18,661 nt of DNA from Funneliformis mosseae (taxonomy: Eukaryota > Glomeromycota > Glomeromycetes > Glomerales > Glomeraceae): NCBI GenBank assembly GCA_910592005.1, contig CAJVPP010001660.1, positions 1-18,661 on the forward strand. Direction: 5' to 3'. Below are positions 1 through 9,238 of the stretch, one piece after another. A program made the translations under genes and the position numbers. The notes beneath the pieces were generated by a model that saw nothing but the letters and a program-made list of their open reading frames with translations, ran no database searches and had not been told where the DNA came from. Numbering within the stretch: the stretch's first letter is position 1; every line of letters begins with the position of its first letter.

Positions 1-145
1 TAATTCGTTAAACGTAGTACGAATTTTTAATTACTAAATTCGGTATAGTAAGGGTTTTTTTATATTTAAAAATCTGTTCGACACTGAAAATCCGTTGTAT
101 TGTAAAATTCGTTATATCAAAATTTGTTGTAGAAAGAGTTGACTG
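1..145. mobile_element. Terminal part of a pogo/Tigger-like (Tc1/mariner superfamily) transposon
   Basis: Read on the minus strand, this block starts with CAGTCAACTC and runs inward through spaced copies of a motif like TATAACGAATTT (AACGAATT, TACAACGGATTT, TATACCGAATTT). That layout is typical of pogo/Tigger terminal inverted repeats, which begin CAGT and repeat CTATAACGAATT. The outer end is followed by TA (146-147), the usual target duplication. The rest of the element lies outside the window, so no transposase is visible and the second terminus cannot be checked. Confidence 0.55.
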
Positions 146-147
146 TA

Positions 148-2034
148 TATTAAAATTAAAAAAAATACATTTTGTTTACTATTACTTATCTTTAATAAGA
201 ATTAGAAGCTGATAATTAGACAAATTATAAAGAGCCTACTAAAAAAACTTCAAGATTTATATAAACATTAACATTAAAAATGTTAAGAGGTAAAAAAGCC
301 TATGATTATATTATAAGATTAAATAAATCTTATAAAAAGAAAAGAAATATTATTCAATAAATTGAGAATAGAAAAATTAGTTATTGAGAATAAAAAAGAT
401 TAAAGAAAAATTGATTGAGTTTAGTTTTAAAATTTAAATATTAATATTTAGTCTATTCATTTAAATTTATTAAAAAGTATTTTTAGGTAAAGTTAGTAAG
501 TTAATAATTTTTAGAATAATAAAATTTTATTAAAAAGTTGTGTAAAATTAGTAGGATAGTTATCGAGGTATTAAAGCAATTAAGTTTTATAAAAATAAAA
601 TTCATTTTTTTTTTAAAAAATTAAAAAAATAAAAAAAAAAAATATCCCTTTCTTTCTGATAAAAACAATTGAAATAAAAAATGATTAATTATCTGTTTGT
701 ATAATCCTAAATATTGCGATATTAGAATAGATGAAACGATAAAAAATAATTTATTAAAAAATATTCTCTCCTTCTCTCTTTTCTTTTCCTAATAAAAAAA
801 ACTGATATAAAAACTTTATAAAATAAAATTAAAAAATATTAAAATTCAAAAAAAATAAAAAAAATTTAAAAATTACCTTTATTATCAATAAAGTAATTGA
901 CCAATTATAATGAAATCATGTGAATGACGCAGTATAATAATCTCTTAATCCAGAATTCTAAAAATACTGAGGATCTATGTAATTCTGAAAATCTTTTAAA
1001 TACTGATGATAAGCTTAATTTTACAAATTAAATAAAGTCTAAGAATATTTAGTGTTATACTTATTTTTAATATTTTAAATTTTATTGTTATTTCTATTAT
1101 ATTTTATATTTTTATTATTTTACGTATTTTTATTATTCTCAATATATTTATTTTACTTATATTCTATTTTAATAAATTAGTTAGTTTATAATATAGTAAT
1201 TAGTTAGCTGTGATAAAAGAAATTTTATATAAATAGATAGATTTTTTGCTTATATTATAAATTAACTCTCTTGCAAATACGAGTTTCAATATTAATAAAG
1301 GAATCATTCAAAACTTATATCTTTCTACCTCTTTATATCTTTATATAGTTTGACATGATCTTTACACATTATTTGTAATTGAGTTTGTCATCTGAATTCT
1401 TTAATTAAATTGTTCGTACTCTTATCTTTCAAGTCTTTATACTTGATAGATTTGTTTAAGTATAATGTGTAAATTTGATAAAGTTAAGAGTTAGACAGAT
1501 CCTAATGTTTTGACTACAATAAGCTGCAGTTAGAAATTTTGAGTAAAGACTTGATAACGTGACTAACTCAAGTTGAAGAATTCTATGATGACACTATAAA
1601 TTTGAATATCTGTTTGATAAAATAAATTCTAGTATAAAATCAAAATTAAGCATTCTTACTAATTTTATTTATCACATAATTGTAAAAAGAGGATGCTTAA
1701 ATTTAAGATTTTATGATATTTTTTTTATTTAAGTTGTAAATTTAAATACTTATTAAAAATAATATTTATTACTTATTACAATTAAAGCTCATTATAGTAA
1801 ATACTCAGTATTATTTAATTTGTTCACAATAGTAAAAGTATTCACAATAGTGAAAATCTCTTTATAGTAAATTTTATATAAATAAAATAATTTCTTACAA
1901 TACAATTTTTTAAAAAATTGTTTTTTATTTAATTTTTTTAGTTTATCACAAAATTGGCTAAAATTAGAATAAAATCATAATATAAATTTATATATAATAT
2001 ATAATATCACAATATTTAATATTAAATATAAAAC
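148..2034. other. A+T-rich desert without a supportable gene
   Basis: All frames are densely interrupted and no splice-consistent coding tract was found. There are many A and T runs. At 1823-1837 and 1841-1855 the motif TTCACAATAGT(A/G)AAA is repeated at an 18-bp period. It sits in a patch (about 1783-1872) with several ATAGTAAA/ATAGTGAAA words, which may be an old pogo-like terminus. Confidence 0.6.
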
Positions 2035-2101
2035 TGTAATATTATATTATAATACTGTATTGTAATATTATACTATAATATCATATTGCAATATCATAAA
2101 T
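2035..2101. repeat. 26-bp A+T-rich tandem repeat, about 2.6 copies
   Basis: Units at 2035-2060 and 2061-2086 both begin TGTAATATTATA and are 26 bp long. They differ at a few positions. A third, partial unit begins TGCAATATCAT at 2087. Confidence 0.7.
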
Positions 2102-2488
2102 AAAATCTTTCACAAAGAATATATTATATTATTTATATATTATATATTATTTATACATTTTTAAAATATATATATTTAACAAGTGTATAGGTAAAATAAG
2201 TATTTTTTTAAAAAAAATATATCTTGCAATTATATTTTTACATTAAACAATTGATTTGCATCATTTAAACTTAGGAATTTTTAAAACAAAAAAAATTTAT
2301 ATTATTCTATTAATAAGTCATCCTTAAATTAAAATGTTATAATCAAGTTTTAACAAATTATTTTAATTTAAAAGTAGCAAATTACCCATAAATTCATGTT
2401 TATTTATTATAACCTATATTTGTAATTTTTGGGATTCATTAATATATATTTCACAATATAGATGCCTGCCAAAACCTTCTCAAAATAA

Positions 2489-2640
2489 TTTCGTCATACC
2501 CTTTTCTATGTTTTTAATATAGTTTCGACAGTTTCGACTTTCGTCGTATCGAATGGGTTTCGTCGTATCCCTTATTATGATTTTAATATAGTTTCGTCTA
2601 AGTTTCGACTGTTATTAAGGGGTTTCGTCCCTCATCTATA
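2489..2640. repeat. Imperfect tandem repeat of about 69 bp, rich in TTTCG
   Basis: Two units start with TTTCGTC at 2489 and 2558. Each contains TTTTAATATAGTTTCG followed by GTTTCGACT. A third unit starts at 2623 and fades out. The word TTTCG occurs many times in 150 bp of otherwise C/G-poor DNA, so this island stands out from its surroundings. Confidence 0.7.
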
Positions 2641-2739
2641 ATTTCACATGATATTTGCTATAATGTTTATAAATTAATTAATATATATTTTTATTTAAAT
2701 TTTTAATATATTTATTATATATAATATTGAGATTTTATT

Positions 2740-2850
2740 ATTAAATTCAATATAACGAATAGAATTTTATACATAATAAATTAGAAAAATAAAAAAAGTT
2801 TACTATAAGCCAAATTCACTATAATAAGTTTCAATATAATTGTAAATAAA
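2740..2850. repeat. Degenerate pogo-like terminal-repeat patch
   Basis: The patch contains TTCAATATAACGAATAGAAT, TTTACTATAAGCC, TTCACTATAATAAG and TTCAATATAAT in close succession. These words resemble the CTATAACGAATT repeats in the transposon end at 1-145. No clean terminus or target duplication is visible. Confidence 0.3.
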
Positions 2851-3036
2851 TTATTATAATTATTTTTAAATTTTTTGAATTTTTTATTTTTATTTTAGAA
2901 ATTGCTTTTATTAAAAATATTTAACTTATTATTCTTAATTTATTATTATTATTGTTACTTTATTCAAAGATTAACAAAATTAAAATATTTTAAATTCTCT
3001 GATTTATTTTTCATATCTTTTAAATCAAAACTATAT

Positions 3037-3131
3037 CACGTGATGATCGACTCTTTATATAATTTGTCACCTTATTTGTCACGCGGATAATTTCGCCCAA
3101 GTTCAAGTAATACCGGCTAAAAAATCACGTG
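3037..3131. promoter_or_regulatory. Two CACGTG palindromes
   Basis: CACGTG occurs at 3037-3042 (within TCACGTGA) and 3126-3131. This is the core site of bHLH factors such as Cbf1. Both lie 400-500 bp upstream of a decayed coding-like tract starting near 3539. No intact gene immediately downstream explains them. Confidence 0.3.
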
Positions 3132-3538
3132 GAAGAAAAATGTGTTGGCGATACTGGGGTAGTTCAAGAATAATCGATCTAATCTGAAATTTTGTAGTAA
3201 CGATCGAAAGTAATAATTTTAGCACTTAACACCTCACAATTTGACGGTTAAGAACAAAGATAAGTTAAAAAAAATAGTTAACAAAAGAGCATTAAGGTTA
3301 CGTGAGGTAAATTGTAAATTATAAGTCTTTTTATTTTAATAATCGTTTTTTTTTTATTAACATTACATATTTAGTATCAATTAATTCCAGATATTTAGAC
3401 AAGTTGAATTCAGAATGGAAATACGTTTAAAGACTTGTCGAAGTTGACCTTTACTTAAAAATCATAGTTAGCTTTAAAAAAAAAGTTTTTGAGACTTGAA
3501 GAATTAGATAATTCCAAAATGGCAACGATTAATATTGA

Positions 3539-4040
3539 ACATTTAAAGGATCTAAAAATTCATTTGAAAGTTTAATGCTGGAAGCATTTAATGAACCTAT
3601 AATACATTGCTATGTCGATAGATTTTTAAATCTAGACAGAGGAATAAAGACAAATAGCTAAATGAAAAGGTTTATAGATTTGGTTATCATGCAAGAAGAA
3701 GTAAATTAAAAAATTACATTGAAAAGAATTTTAATATCGTTCATGGAAAAGACATTTTTTTTTTAAAAAAAAGATGAGAAATACGTACCGTATGAAAAAT
3801 CAATTAGAGGAAGGCATTGATCAATATCGTAGTAGGGTTAGAGATGGCCAAAAGTTTAGCTTCTAATGAAACCGCAATCAATTTAGATTTTATTGAAGAC
3901 TTCTTATTTTAAAACCGGCATTGTAAATCCTCTTTCATGGTTCACGATATATAAGAAACAAAATAATTTATCAGAAAATAGCATCATCAAAGCAAGGATA
4001 GATAGATCAGAGTTGATACTTATTTTCATATCTAGATCTT
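3539..4040 (+). pseudogene. Decayed coding-like tract, family unknown
   Basis: Several open stretches follow one another on the plus strand but in alternating frames. They are 3539-3658 (40 codons, with a Met near 3575), 3658-3774 (39 codons), 3808-3909 (34 codons) and 3887-4039 (51 codons). Amino-acid use is mixed and protein-like rather than Lys/Asn/Phe monotony, and local base composition is less A+T-rich than in the flanks. Stops and frame changes mean no intact protein can be read. Introns do not repair it in any obvious way. I do not recognise the family, and chance open frames remain possible. Confidence 0.3.
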
Positions 4041-4239
4041 GAGAAATTTATAAAAGGTGGAATTTGGTGGTGGCATGACATGAAAAGTTATCTGTCATCT
4101 TTATATTAATAGTTATATGAGCGCTCAATAAATCATGGTAAAATTTTTCACGATCGCAAATATTTGTATTTTCAATATAAAATTCTAATTTGTCTTCTAT
4201 CTGATTCTTACTATGTTACTTACTAGTGGGCAAAGGTCA

Positions 4240-4366
4240 TTTCCCGCCAATAAATAAGATTAGTCTTCAGTACCAATAAAAACGGATTTTATTATTTATT
4301 TATTTAATGCAATCCATGTTTTTAATCCGAGAATAAAATTAAATTCTTATTTATTTCCCGCCAAAA
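4240..4366. promoter_or_regulatory. Two TTTCCCGCC(A/T) E2F-like sites
   Basis: TTTCCCGCCAA is at 4240-4250 and TTTCCCGCCAAAA at 4354-4366, on the same strand and 114 bp apart. TTTCCCGC is the classic E2F/DP core, and early-diverging fungi are reported to retain E2F-type factors. The sites lie about 280-400 bp upstream of the pseudogene start at 4642. No binding is shown. Confidence 0.25.
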
Positions 4367-4641
4367 CTTATACATTTTACACGTGTCTACATATGAAAAA
4401 ACAATAAAGATAATATATAATTTGAATTGTTCGAATTTAATTTTTAATATAAATTTTATTTATTATATTCCAAAAATGCCATTAAAAATCATTTAAATTA
4501 ATCGAAAATGCTTTTTTTTTTTATTTTAAAAAAAAAAAGGGTTACCCGGAAGTGAAAATAACGTTATAAAAACTATATCGGTTAATTTCAATTATACAGT
4601 ATATTCGATAATAATCATCGAGCAAGGTATTGAGTTGTAAA

Positions 4642-4810
4642 ATGAATTTATCCAGAGGTATGGTATGTGTCATTTTCTTTTATAAAAAAAGGAACGACAT
4701 TCTTGAGTTTTAGACCGGTGATAATAATATATGATTTATGTCAGCAGAAGAGGGTCGTAAATAATTAAGCAGAAAGATTGGAACTTTAACTCAAACATGA
4801 ACTACACCGC
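4642..4810 (+). pseudogene. Decayed Myb-like paralog (exon 1 and exon 2 remnant)
   Basis: The structure copies the Myb-like gene at 6483. There is an ATG, six further codons and a GTATGT donor (exon 1, 4642-4662; the 6483 gene also has a 21-nt first exon ending at GTATGT). A 51-bp intron then ends TTTTAG at 4713, in the same phase. The next exon contains GAAGAGGGTCGTAA (4747-4760), a 14-nt exact match to 6625-6638 in exon 2 of that gene. It lies 33 nt from the exon start, against 30 nt in the intact gene. Further on, the frame reads L-S-R-K-I-G, comparable to L-S-K-K-I-K. In-frame stops at about 4732, 4762 and 4795 and a missing donor where exon 2 should end (about 4809) mark it as broken. 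A competing open frame over the same bases is described in the next entry. Confidence 0.45.
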
Positions 4811-5316
4811 TTATTCTTGCCCGTCAACACATCTAATCTCATCAATGCCATGCGTATTGCTTTAATTTTCTCAACCGGACCGGATAGGATGAAACACGTC
4901 TTTCATTATTTGGGAGGTCATGAGTTCATTATTATTTAAGTTGTTGATTTAATTTTGGAAATATTATAACTAGATTTTATATTTGTGATTCCTTTCAAGG
5001 TAATTGCTTATTAATAAAGATCATTTTGACAATGAAAAAAAAAGGCAAACTCTAAAGAGAATTCTTCTAGAAAGAGCAGATTGAATGGGCTTTCATCAGA
5101 AGTATTATATTAATAAATGATAGACCCTGCATACCATTACATAAAACAAACAATCAATCATTGTTATGATTCCATAAGATACGCCCATTGCATCAATGTT
5201 GTGAATGTGGAGATCACGGCCCTTTGACGCAAATCTCAAAACGAAAATTCATTCAACCTAAGCATTTGAAAGAATTTCCGCAGGTATATTCAACAGCACC
5301 TTTGACCCTAGCAAAA
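4790..5316 (+). pseudogene. Broken two-exon coding-like tract, family unknown
   Basis: One frame is open at 4790-4936 (49 codons). It continues past stops at 4937 and 4967 to a possible donor (AAG/GTAATT at 5000). A 71-bp intron ends TTCTAG at 5070, and the same phase resumes with 5071-5166 (32 codons), a TGA at 5167, then 5170-5316 (49 codons). The second part holds a C-C-x-C-G-D-H-G-P-L motif near 5197-5226. G-P-L followed by charged residues recalls the linker between the two repeats of the nearby Myb-like proteins, but the match is short. The frame can also be followed upstream to about 4590 through further stops. I cannot name the family. The frame-consistent intron is the best argument that this was once a gene. 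Confidence 0.35.
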
Positions 5317-5421
5317 TGAAAAGTGAAAATATAAATATTAGCATTAGAGTGTTATGAAAATTTCAAGATTCTATTTTATTTAAAGAAAAACATAAGCATT
5401 TACTCATCTTAAATCTTTTAC

Positions 5422-5450
5422 CCCCTTTTTTTTAAAAAAAAAAGGGTATT
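5422..5450. repeat. C/T8/A10/G palindrome
   Basis: A block of Cs followed by Ts is mirrored by As followed by GGG, giving a self-complementary segment. Similar T-run/A-run palindromes occur near 3754-3772, 4511-4540, 12585-12599 and 16097-16121. Confidence 0.5.
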
Positions 5451-5493
5451 GGCGCAGTCATTTCTGTCATCAATGAAAAATATTTTCCTATGT

Positions 5494-5605
5494 TCAATTT
5501 TTTAATAAAGTTTCTTTTAGTTTGTCAAGTTCAACTTGGAGATCACTCCACCCTAAAGTGTCGTAGATCCGGGAACGACCGGCATTATAATGATCGACAT
5601 GTGAA
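5494..5605 (-). pseudogene. Possible C-terminal exon or gene fragment, unidentified
   Basis: On the minus strand a 36-codon open stretch ends at a TGA (5494-5496). Its middle reads R-I-Y-D-T-L-G-W-S-D-L, followed by a Lys/Glu/Leu-rich end that could be an amphipathic helix. Local G+C is clearly above that of the flanks. No acceptor site is evident upstream and no continuing exon was found, so this is either a decayed fragment or a chance open frame. Confidence 0.3.
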
Positions 5606-5716
5606 TTTCAAAAAACAATTTTTTTTTAATTTTATTTTTTCGTATTTATGATCCACTTTAGTCTAAATAAATATATTAATACTTGATAAGACTAGTATGA
5701 CTAATTGCTAAATTTT

Positions 5717-5718
<2 letters not shown>

Positions 5719-5754
<36 letters not shown>

Positions 5755-5763
5755 AAAAAAAAA
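5719..5763. repeat. Poly(A) tract of 29 As plus a second A run
   Basis: An uninterrupted run of 29 As (5719-5747) is followed by TTTT and another 12 As. Open frames reading through it are Lys-only artefacts. Confidence 0.9.
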
Positions 5764-6071
5764 GTACGTGCGTGATGTGCATAGTTTTTACAAATGGATT
5801 ATTGTTATATTGTTCTTCATGACTCAAGAATTCGGAAATCTTAAAGAAAGAAAGGATTTGATTCATGTGATAATTTTTTCTGCTTAAAAAAAAAATATTT
5901 TGTCATAACCATTGTTTTTAAATCGAAATTTAAAAATAATGTACAATAGCTTAATTTAATGCACAATAGTGTTTTACATTTGATATTGATAGCCTTACAT
6001 ATTTTTTTCCCAAAATTTTAAATCGTGTTTAATACTTGCTTATATTTTCATATTTTGGAAATTGCGCCAAC

Positions 6072-6153
6072 CTTTTTTTTTTTTTCTCTTTTTTTTTTTT
6101 TTTTTCTTTTTTTTCTCCCCCCTTCGTATTTTTTTTTTTCTTTTTTTTTTTTT
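6072..6153. repeat. Long polypyrimidine tract
   Basis: About 80 nt are almost purely C and T, ending in CAG at 6154-6156, which looks like an oversized 3' splice-site tract. Phe-rich open frames across it (from about 6025) are artefacts of the tract. Confidence 0.85.
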
Positions 6154-6156
6154 CAG

Positions 6157-6278
6157 GTTTTGGTGTACAGTTTCATTGTTTACGATCTTATATTGCACGT
6201 GTTTCATTGTTGTGTTCCATTATTGATAATCGTCCTAATAAAAAAAAAAGAGATGATAACAAACAGTTTCTAATGTAA
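6157..6278 (+). other. Candidate terminal exon after the polypyrimidine tract
   Basis: After CAG at 6154-6156 two frames stay open to 6273 and 6278. One gives a hydrophobic segment followed by K-K-K-E. The other gives a basic end, K-K-K-R-D-D. A possible first exon with an ATG at 5819 (16 codons to a GTGATA donor at 5867) would join in the hydrophobic frame across a 290-bp intron. That donor is poor and the intron is long for this window, so I treat this as a weak candidate only. Confidence 0.18.
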
Positions 6279-6482
6279 AAAAAAAAAAACGATTTGTTTA
6301 TGCTAAATATAAAGGACCATTCGTTTCCTTACAAAAATTACACCGTCTTTTTTTCCTTCCCCTCTTTTTTTAAAATAACAACAAAGCGCAAAATTTTGCT
6401 CTTTATCACTTTGATTATTTGTTTCGTTGCATAACAGGATTAAAATCATTTTTTTTTTTTTTTTTGATATAAAATTATCAAA

Positions 6483-7244
6483 ATGACGATATTCGATCCA
6501 AAAGTATGTTACGTAAATTGTTTCCTCACGATAATAAATATATAAAAAAAAAAATTTTTGTTTTTAACTTGGTACTTTTTTTGATTTTTTACAGACTGAT
6601 GCTGTCATTATAAAATTTATGTTGGAAGAGGGTCGTAAGCATAAAAAACCGTTTTCGGAACTAAGTAAAAAGATTAAATTTTCAACCAAACAAATCTGTC
6701 ATCGGTAATTACCAAACTAATATCTTTATCTCGTGATAATTTACCTAAATCATCAATCATAACTTATTTTATAATTTTTTAGCTGGAATGAACAAGTGGA
6801 CCCCCGAAGTACGTAAATTTAAATCTTTTTCATTCTCTTTCTTTTTTTTCGATTTTAAATTAAAATTTTATGTCTTCTTCTTGAATAGTTGAACGTGGAC
6901 CTTTGTGCGATAAGGAAAAAGAGTTTATTAATCAATGGGTTAAAGAAAACAGAAAAAGTGATGGCAAGATTCGTTGGACTCGTTGTCAAAATGATTTAAA
7001 ACTTATATTTAATAAGCTCCGTTCTACAAACAAGATTAAAAACGCTTGGTCCTCGGAGCAAAAGCGACTCGCACGTAAAGAATATATGTCTCGAATTACC
7101 TCCTTTAAAAATGACGATAATCATAAAGTCGGAACCACTGAGATCATCCCTGTTTTCACGTCTACGGCCGTTCTTCCTCCAACGCTTCAAACAAATTTTC
7201 ATCCGGGATTTAAACAACCTGATAAGATGCGACCAGTCTTTTGA
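6483..7244 (+). CDS. Myb-like DNA-binding protein, four exons, 170 aa
   Basis: Exons are 6483-6503, 6595-6704, 6783-6808 and 6889-7244. The introns are 91, 78 and 80 bp, with donors GTATGT, GTAATT and GTACGT and acceptors CAG, TAG and TAG, and all four exons join in frame. The protein has two divergent Myb/SANT repeats. Repeat 1 covers residues about 8-53 and ends C-H-R-W-N-E-Q-V-D-P, matching the R-x-R-W-x-N-x-L-x-P end of c-Myb R2. Repeat 2 covers about 57-110 and has W69, W82 and W106 and a recognition-helix-like T-N-K-I-K-N-A-W-S. The C-terminal 60 residues are basic, then Pro/Thr-rich and probably disordered. The likely role is nuclear sequence-specific DNA binding, inferred from the fold; target and partners are unknown. 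Several of the usual Myb tryptophans in repeat 1 are replaced. It is a paralog of the genes at 9239 and 14161. The start is chosen because the short first exon has a direct counterpart in the 14161 gene. Confidence 0.8.
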
Positions 7245-7439
7245 TTCTAGACCAAAATGCATCTTTCTTTTTTTCTTTCCTATTTATTTCATTATATATA
7301 GTTGTTTTACGTTTATCACTTGCACTTTACATTTGTTTCCTTCATAGATTCCCATTTTCATCATCATTTTTTCTTTTTTTAACATTTTCCTGCTTTGAAA
7401 AATAAAAATAAAAATAAAAAAATTTAAAAAAGGTCAAAC
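7245..7439 (+). other. 3' flank of the 6483 Myb-like gene
   Basis: This stretch is T-rich, then contains overlapping AATAAAAATAAAAATAAA near 7399-7418, which could supply a poly(A) signal. No coding frame is supported. Confidence 0.3.
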
Positions 7440-7697
7440 ATGAATCAATTCGCCAATAAAATTTTGGCGAACCTTAAAAGATGAATCATTCTAGAAATAC
7501 ACAAACATGAACGCATCCGACCAAAATGGGCTTCACCACGAGAAATATTACAGACTGGAATTTCTACATTAGTATTAGCAAATTTAGTTGCTCAACACAT
7601 TTTAGGTTATAAAACAACCCATTATTTGCCAAATGTATATTATCATTATCTTTCATTCATAATGGAGCCGATCACAAGGATCCTTATTTGTGACTGA
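7440..7697 (+). pseudogene. Small protein-like frame broken by one TGA, unidentified
   Basis: An ATG at 7440 opens 14 codons, stops at TGA 7482-7484, then the same frame runs open for 70 codons to TGA 7695-7697. The protein-like part is basic and aromatic (R-x-K-W-A-S-P-R-E), followed by a hydrophobic stretch with L-V-L-A-N-L-V-A and an aromatic region (Y-Y-H-Y). A TTCTAG acceptor-like site ends at 7494, so an intron could in principle hide the TGA, but no matching donor is visible upstream. An 8-bp inverted repeat (7449-7456 with 7464-7471, TTCGCCAA/TTGGCGAA) sits inside the first codons. The family is not recognised. It could be a decayed gene or one with an unseen upstream exon. Confidence 0.35.
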
Positions 7698-8620
7698 ATG
7701 TTACCCTGCATAAAAGGTATTGTATCACGATTTATGTGTCATTATTAGATTATCTTTTCATTCATTCAACTAGTATCTATTTTTGAAAAGTTTTGAATGA
7801 TGAATCTGATTGTTTAAAAATTTAAAAATAAAATGACCCCAAATAAAGTAATTAAAGAAGAGTCGAACGTAAGCGTTCAAAGAATTTAATCGTTATAAAT
7901 AGTATGCAAACTGATAAAATTTCAAAATTGTTTTTTCTGTCGCTAAAGTGAAAATTAAACCTAGACTTCTCTATTCAATTACTTGCTTCTCATTCCGAAC
8001 AGCAACAGAAAGCTATAAAATATGACAGATAACGACAGCAGCCAAAGGACAAAGAAATTGTGTAAATGATTTCTAATAAAAAGAAGCACTCGAAACCTCT
8101 AACGTTAACTTTAGAGAAATTGAATTGAAAATTTAAATATGGAAGAGATAAAATTTTATTAATTTTATTGCAAATGCTGGCTGGCTTGGTCGGCTAAAGA
8201 TCAGCAGGAATTATTTCCCTTTTTGAATACAAAAGACAAATTCTTTTCGTTGGCTATATTCTTTGAATCAGAGTCGATTGCCTTTTTTTTTTTTTTTATA
8301 TATATATATTATCTATATTATATGATGACATTTTTTATTTATATTTTTGCTTTGTTGATTTTTACATTTACATTCTTTCTTACGGGAAAAATTTTCATTC
8401 CCAGACTTGTTTTACTTTTTAGGTTAAATCCATCTCTATAATCTTTACATTTAAATCAATAAATATTTTTTCTCTGATGATAAACAAATTTTGAAAGTCT
8501 TGGAACATTTAATTTGGTAAAAATGTCGCATGATTTAAAAGAAAAAGGAAAAACAAATGCACAAATTTGCGCCACCCTATTTTGAATGGATTTTCTTTTA
8601 CCAATCGAATCGAAGACACT
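7698..8620 (+). other. Intergenic tract with coding-like scraps
   Basis: Short open stretches occur at 7856-7948, 7952-8026, 8064-8120 and 8223-8290, and an ATG frame of 20 codons starts at 8523. G+C is locally raised, so these may be remnants of a gene. At least two frames compete around 8070-8290 and no splice sites reconcile them. I call no gene here. The 72-codon frame at 8223-8441 is mostly Phe/Ile/Tyr from T-rich DNA. Confidence 0.2.
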
Positions 8621-8656
8621 CGAGTCATTGGGAAAAAAAAAAAAAACAAGAATTTA

Positions 8657-8697
8657 GAATTCAGTCATGTGCATCAAATGCATCACATTCTAAATTG
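8657..8697. repeat. Imperfect inverted repeat
   Basis: TTTAGAA and, further in, ATGTGCAT on the left are mirrored by ATGCATCACAT and TTCTAAA on the right around a short CAA centre. The arms contain a few unpaired bases. Confidence 0.45.
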
Positions 8698-8960
8698 TGC
8701 CATTGTTAAATTTTCCTCATTCAGAGTTATTTGTTTATTTTAATGAATCTCGATCGATGAATGAGCAATTTAAAGGGTACAATTGAAAGAAGTACCAATG
8801 AAGGAGGGGTATGACTTTTCTATTTTCTTCTTTCCTTCTTTCTTTTTTTTTTTTTTTTTTTTGCAATTTGATAAATGTTTCAGGTTTGTACCATTAGCAA
8901 ATACAAGAAAATGACGTTATATCTTTGATTGTTTCATTGCCTTTTAGGATCTAAAATTAT

Positions 8961-8967
8961 TATAAAA
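8961..8967 (+). promoter_or_regulatory. TATA box for the 9239 Myb-like gene
   Basis: TATAAAA sits 272 bp upstream of the ATG and is followed by a C/G island (ACGCGCGC) and then a CT-rich, purine-poor leader (about 8975-9055) with repeated TTC(T/C)CACAA words. A start site near 8990-9000 would give a leader of about 240 nt. Gene and element are on the same strand with no other gene between them. Confidence 0.45.
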
Positions 8968-9238
8968 ACGCGCGCTTTCCCACACTTTCCAAAATTCTTC
9001 CCACAATTCTTCTCACAATACTTCACATACTTTTCCCTTCGCTCCTTGAAAATACCCAAGAATTTTTTAAAATTATTTTCATATTTTTAATTATTCCCAT
9101 CACTTTTTTAACATTATTTATCTATTCCATTTTTTAATCATCTAATATTTAATACCTGTCGACTATACCCAAATTATTTTCTTCTTTTATTCATTTCGAT
9201 CTTTTTTTCTGTTCTTAAAATCAAAATTTTTGGAGAGA

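Noticed and set aside
2902..3090. 62-codon plus-strand open frame
   Set aside because: Composition is almost only Leu, Phe, Ile, Tyr, Lys and Ser from A+T-rich DNA. There is no motif and no splice partner.
4937..5169. RIP-like C-to-T decay inferred from stop codons
   Set aside because: Every stop codon is one C-to-T step from a sense codon, so the pattern carries no weight without an intact paralog to compare.
5705..5887. 60-codon plus-strand open frame
   Set aside because: The first half is a poly-Lys artefact of the A-run at 5719-5763.
6025..6156. Phe-rich open frames
   Set aside because: They are translations of the polypyrimidine tract.
6996..7347. Minus-strand 88-codon frame and plus-strand 78-codon frame overlapping the 6483 gene
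   Set aside because: They are shadows of exon 4 of the Myb-like gene, which has the supported splice structure and motifs.
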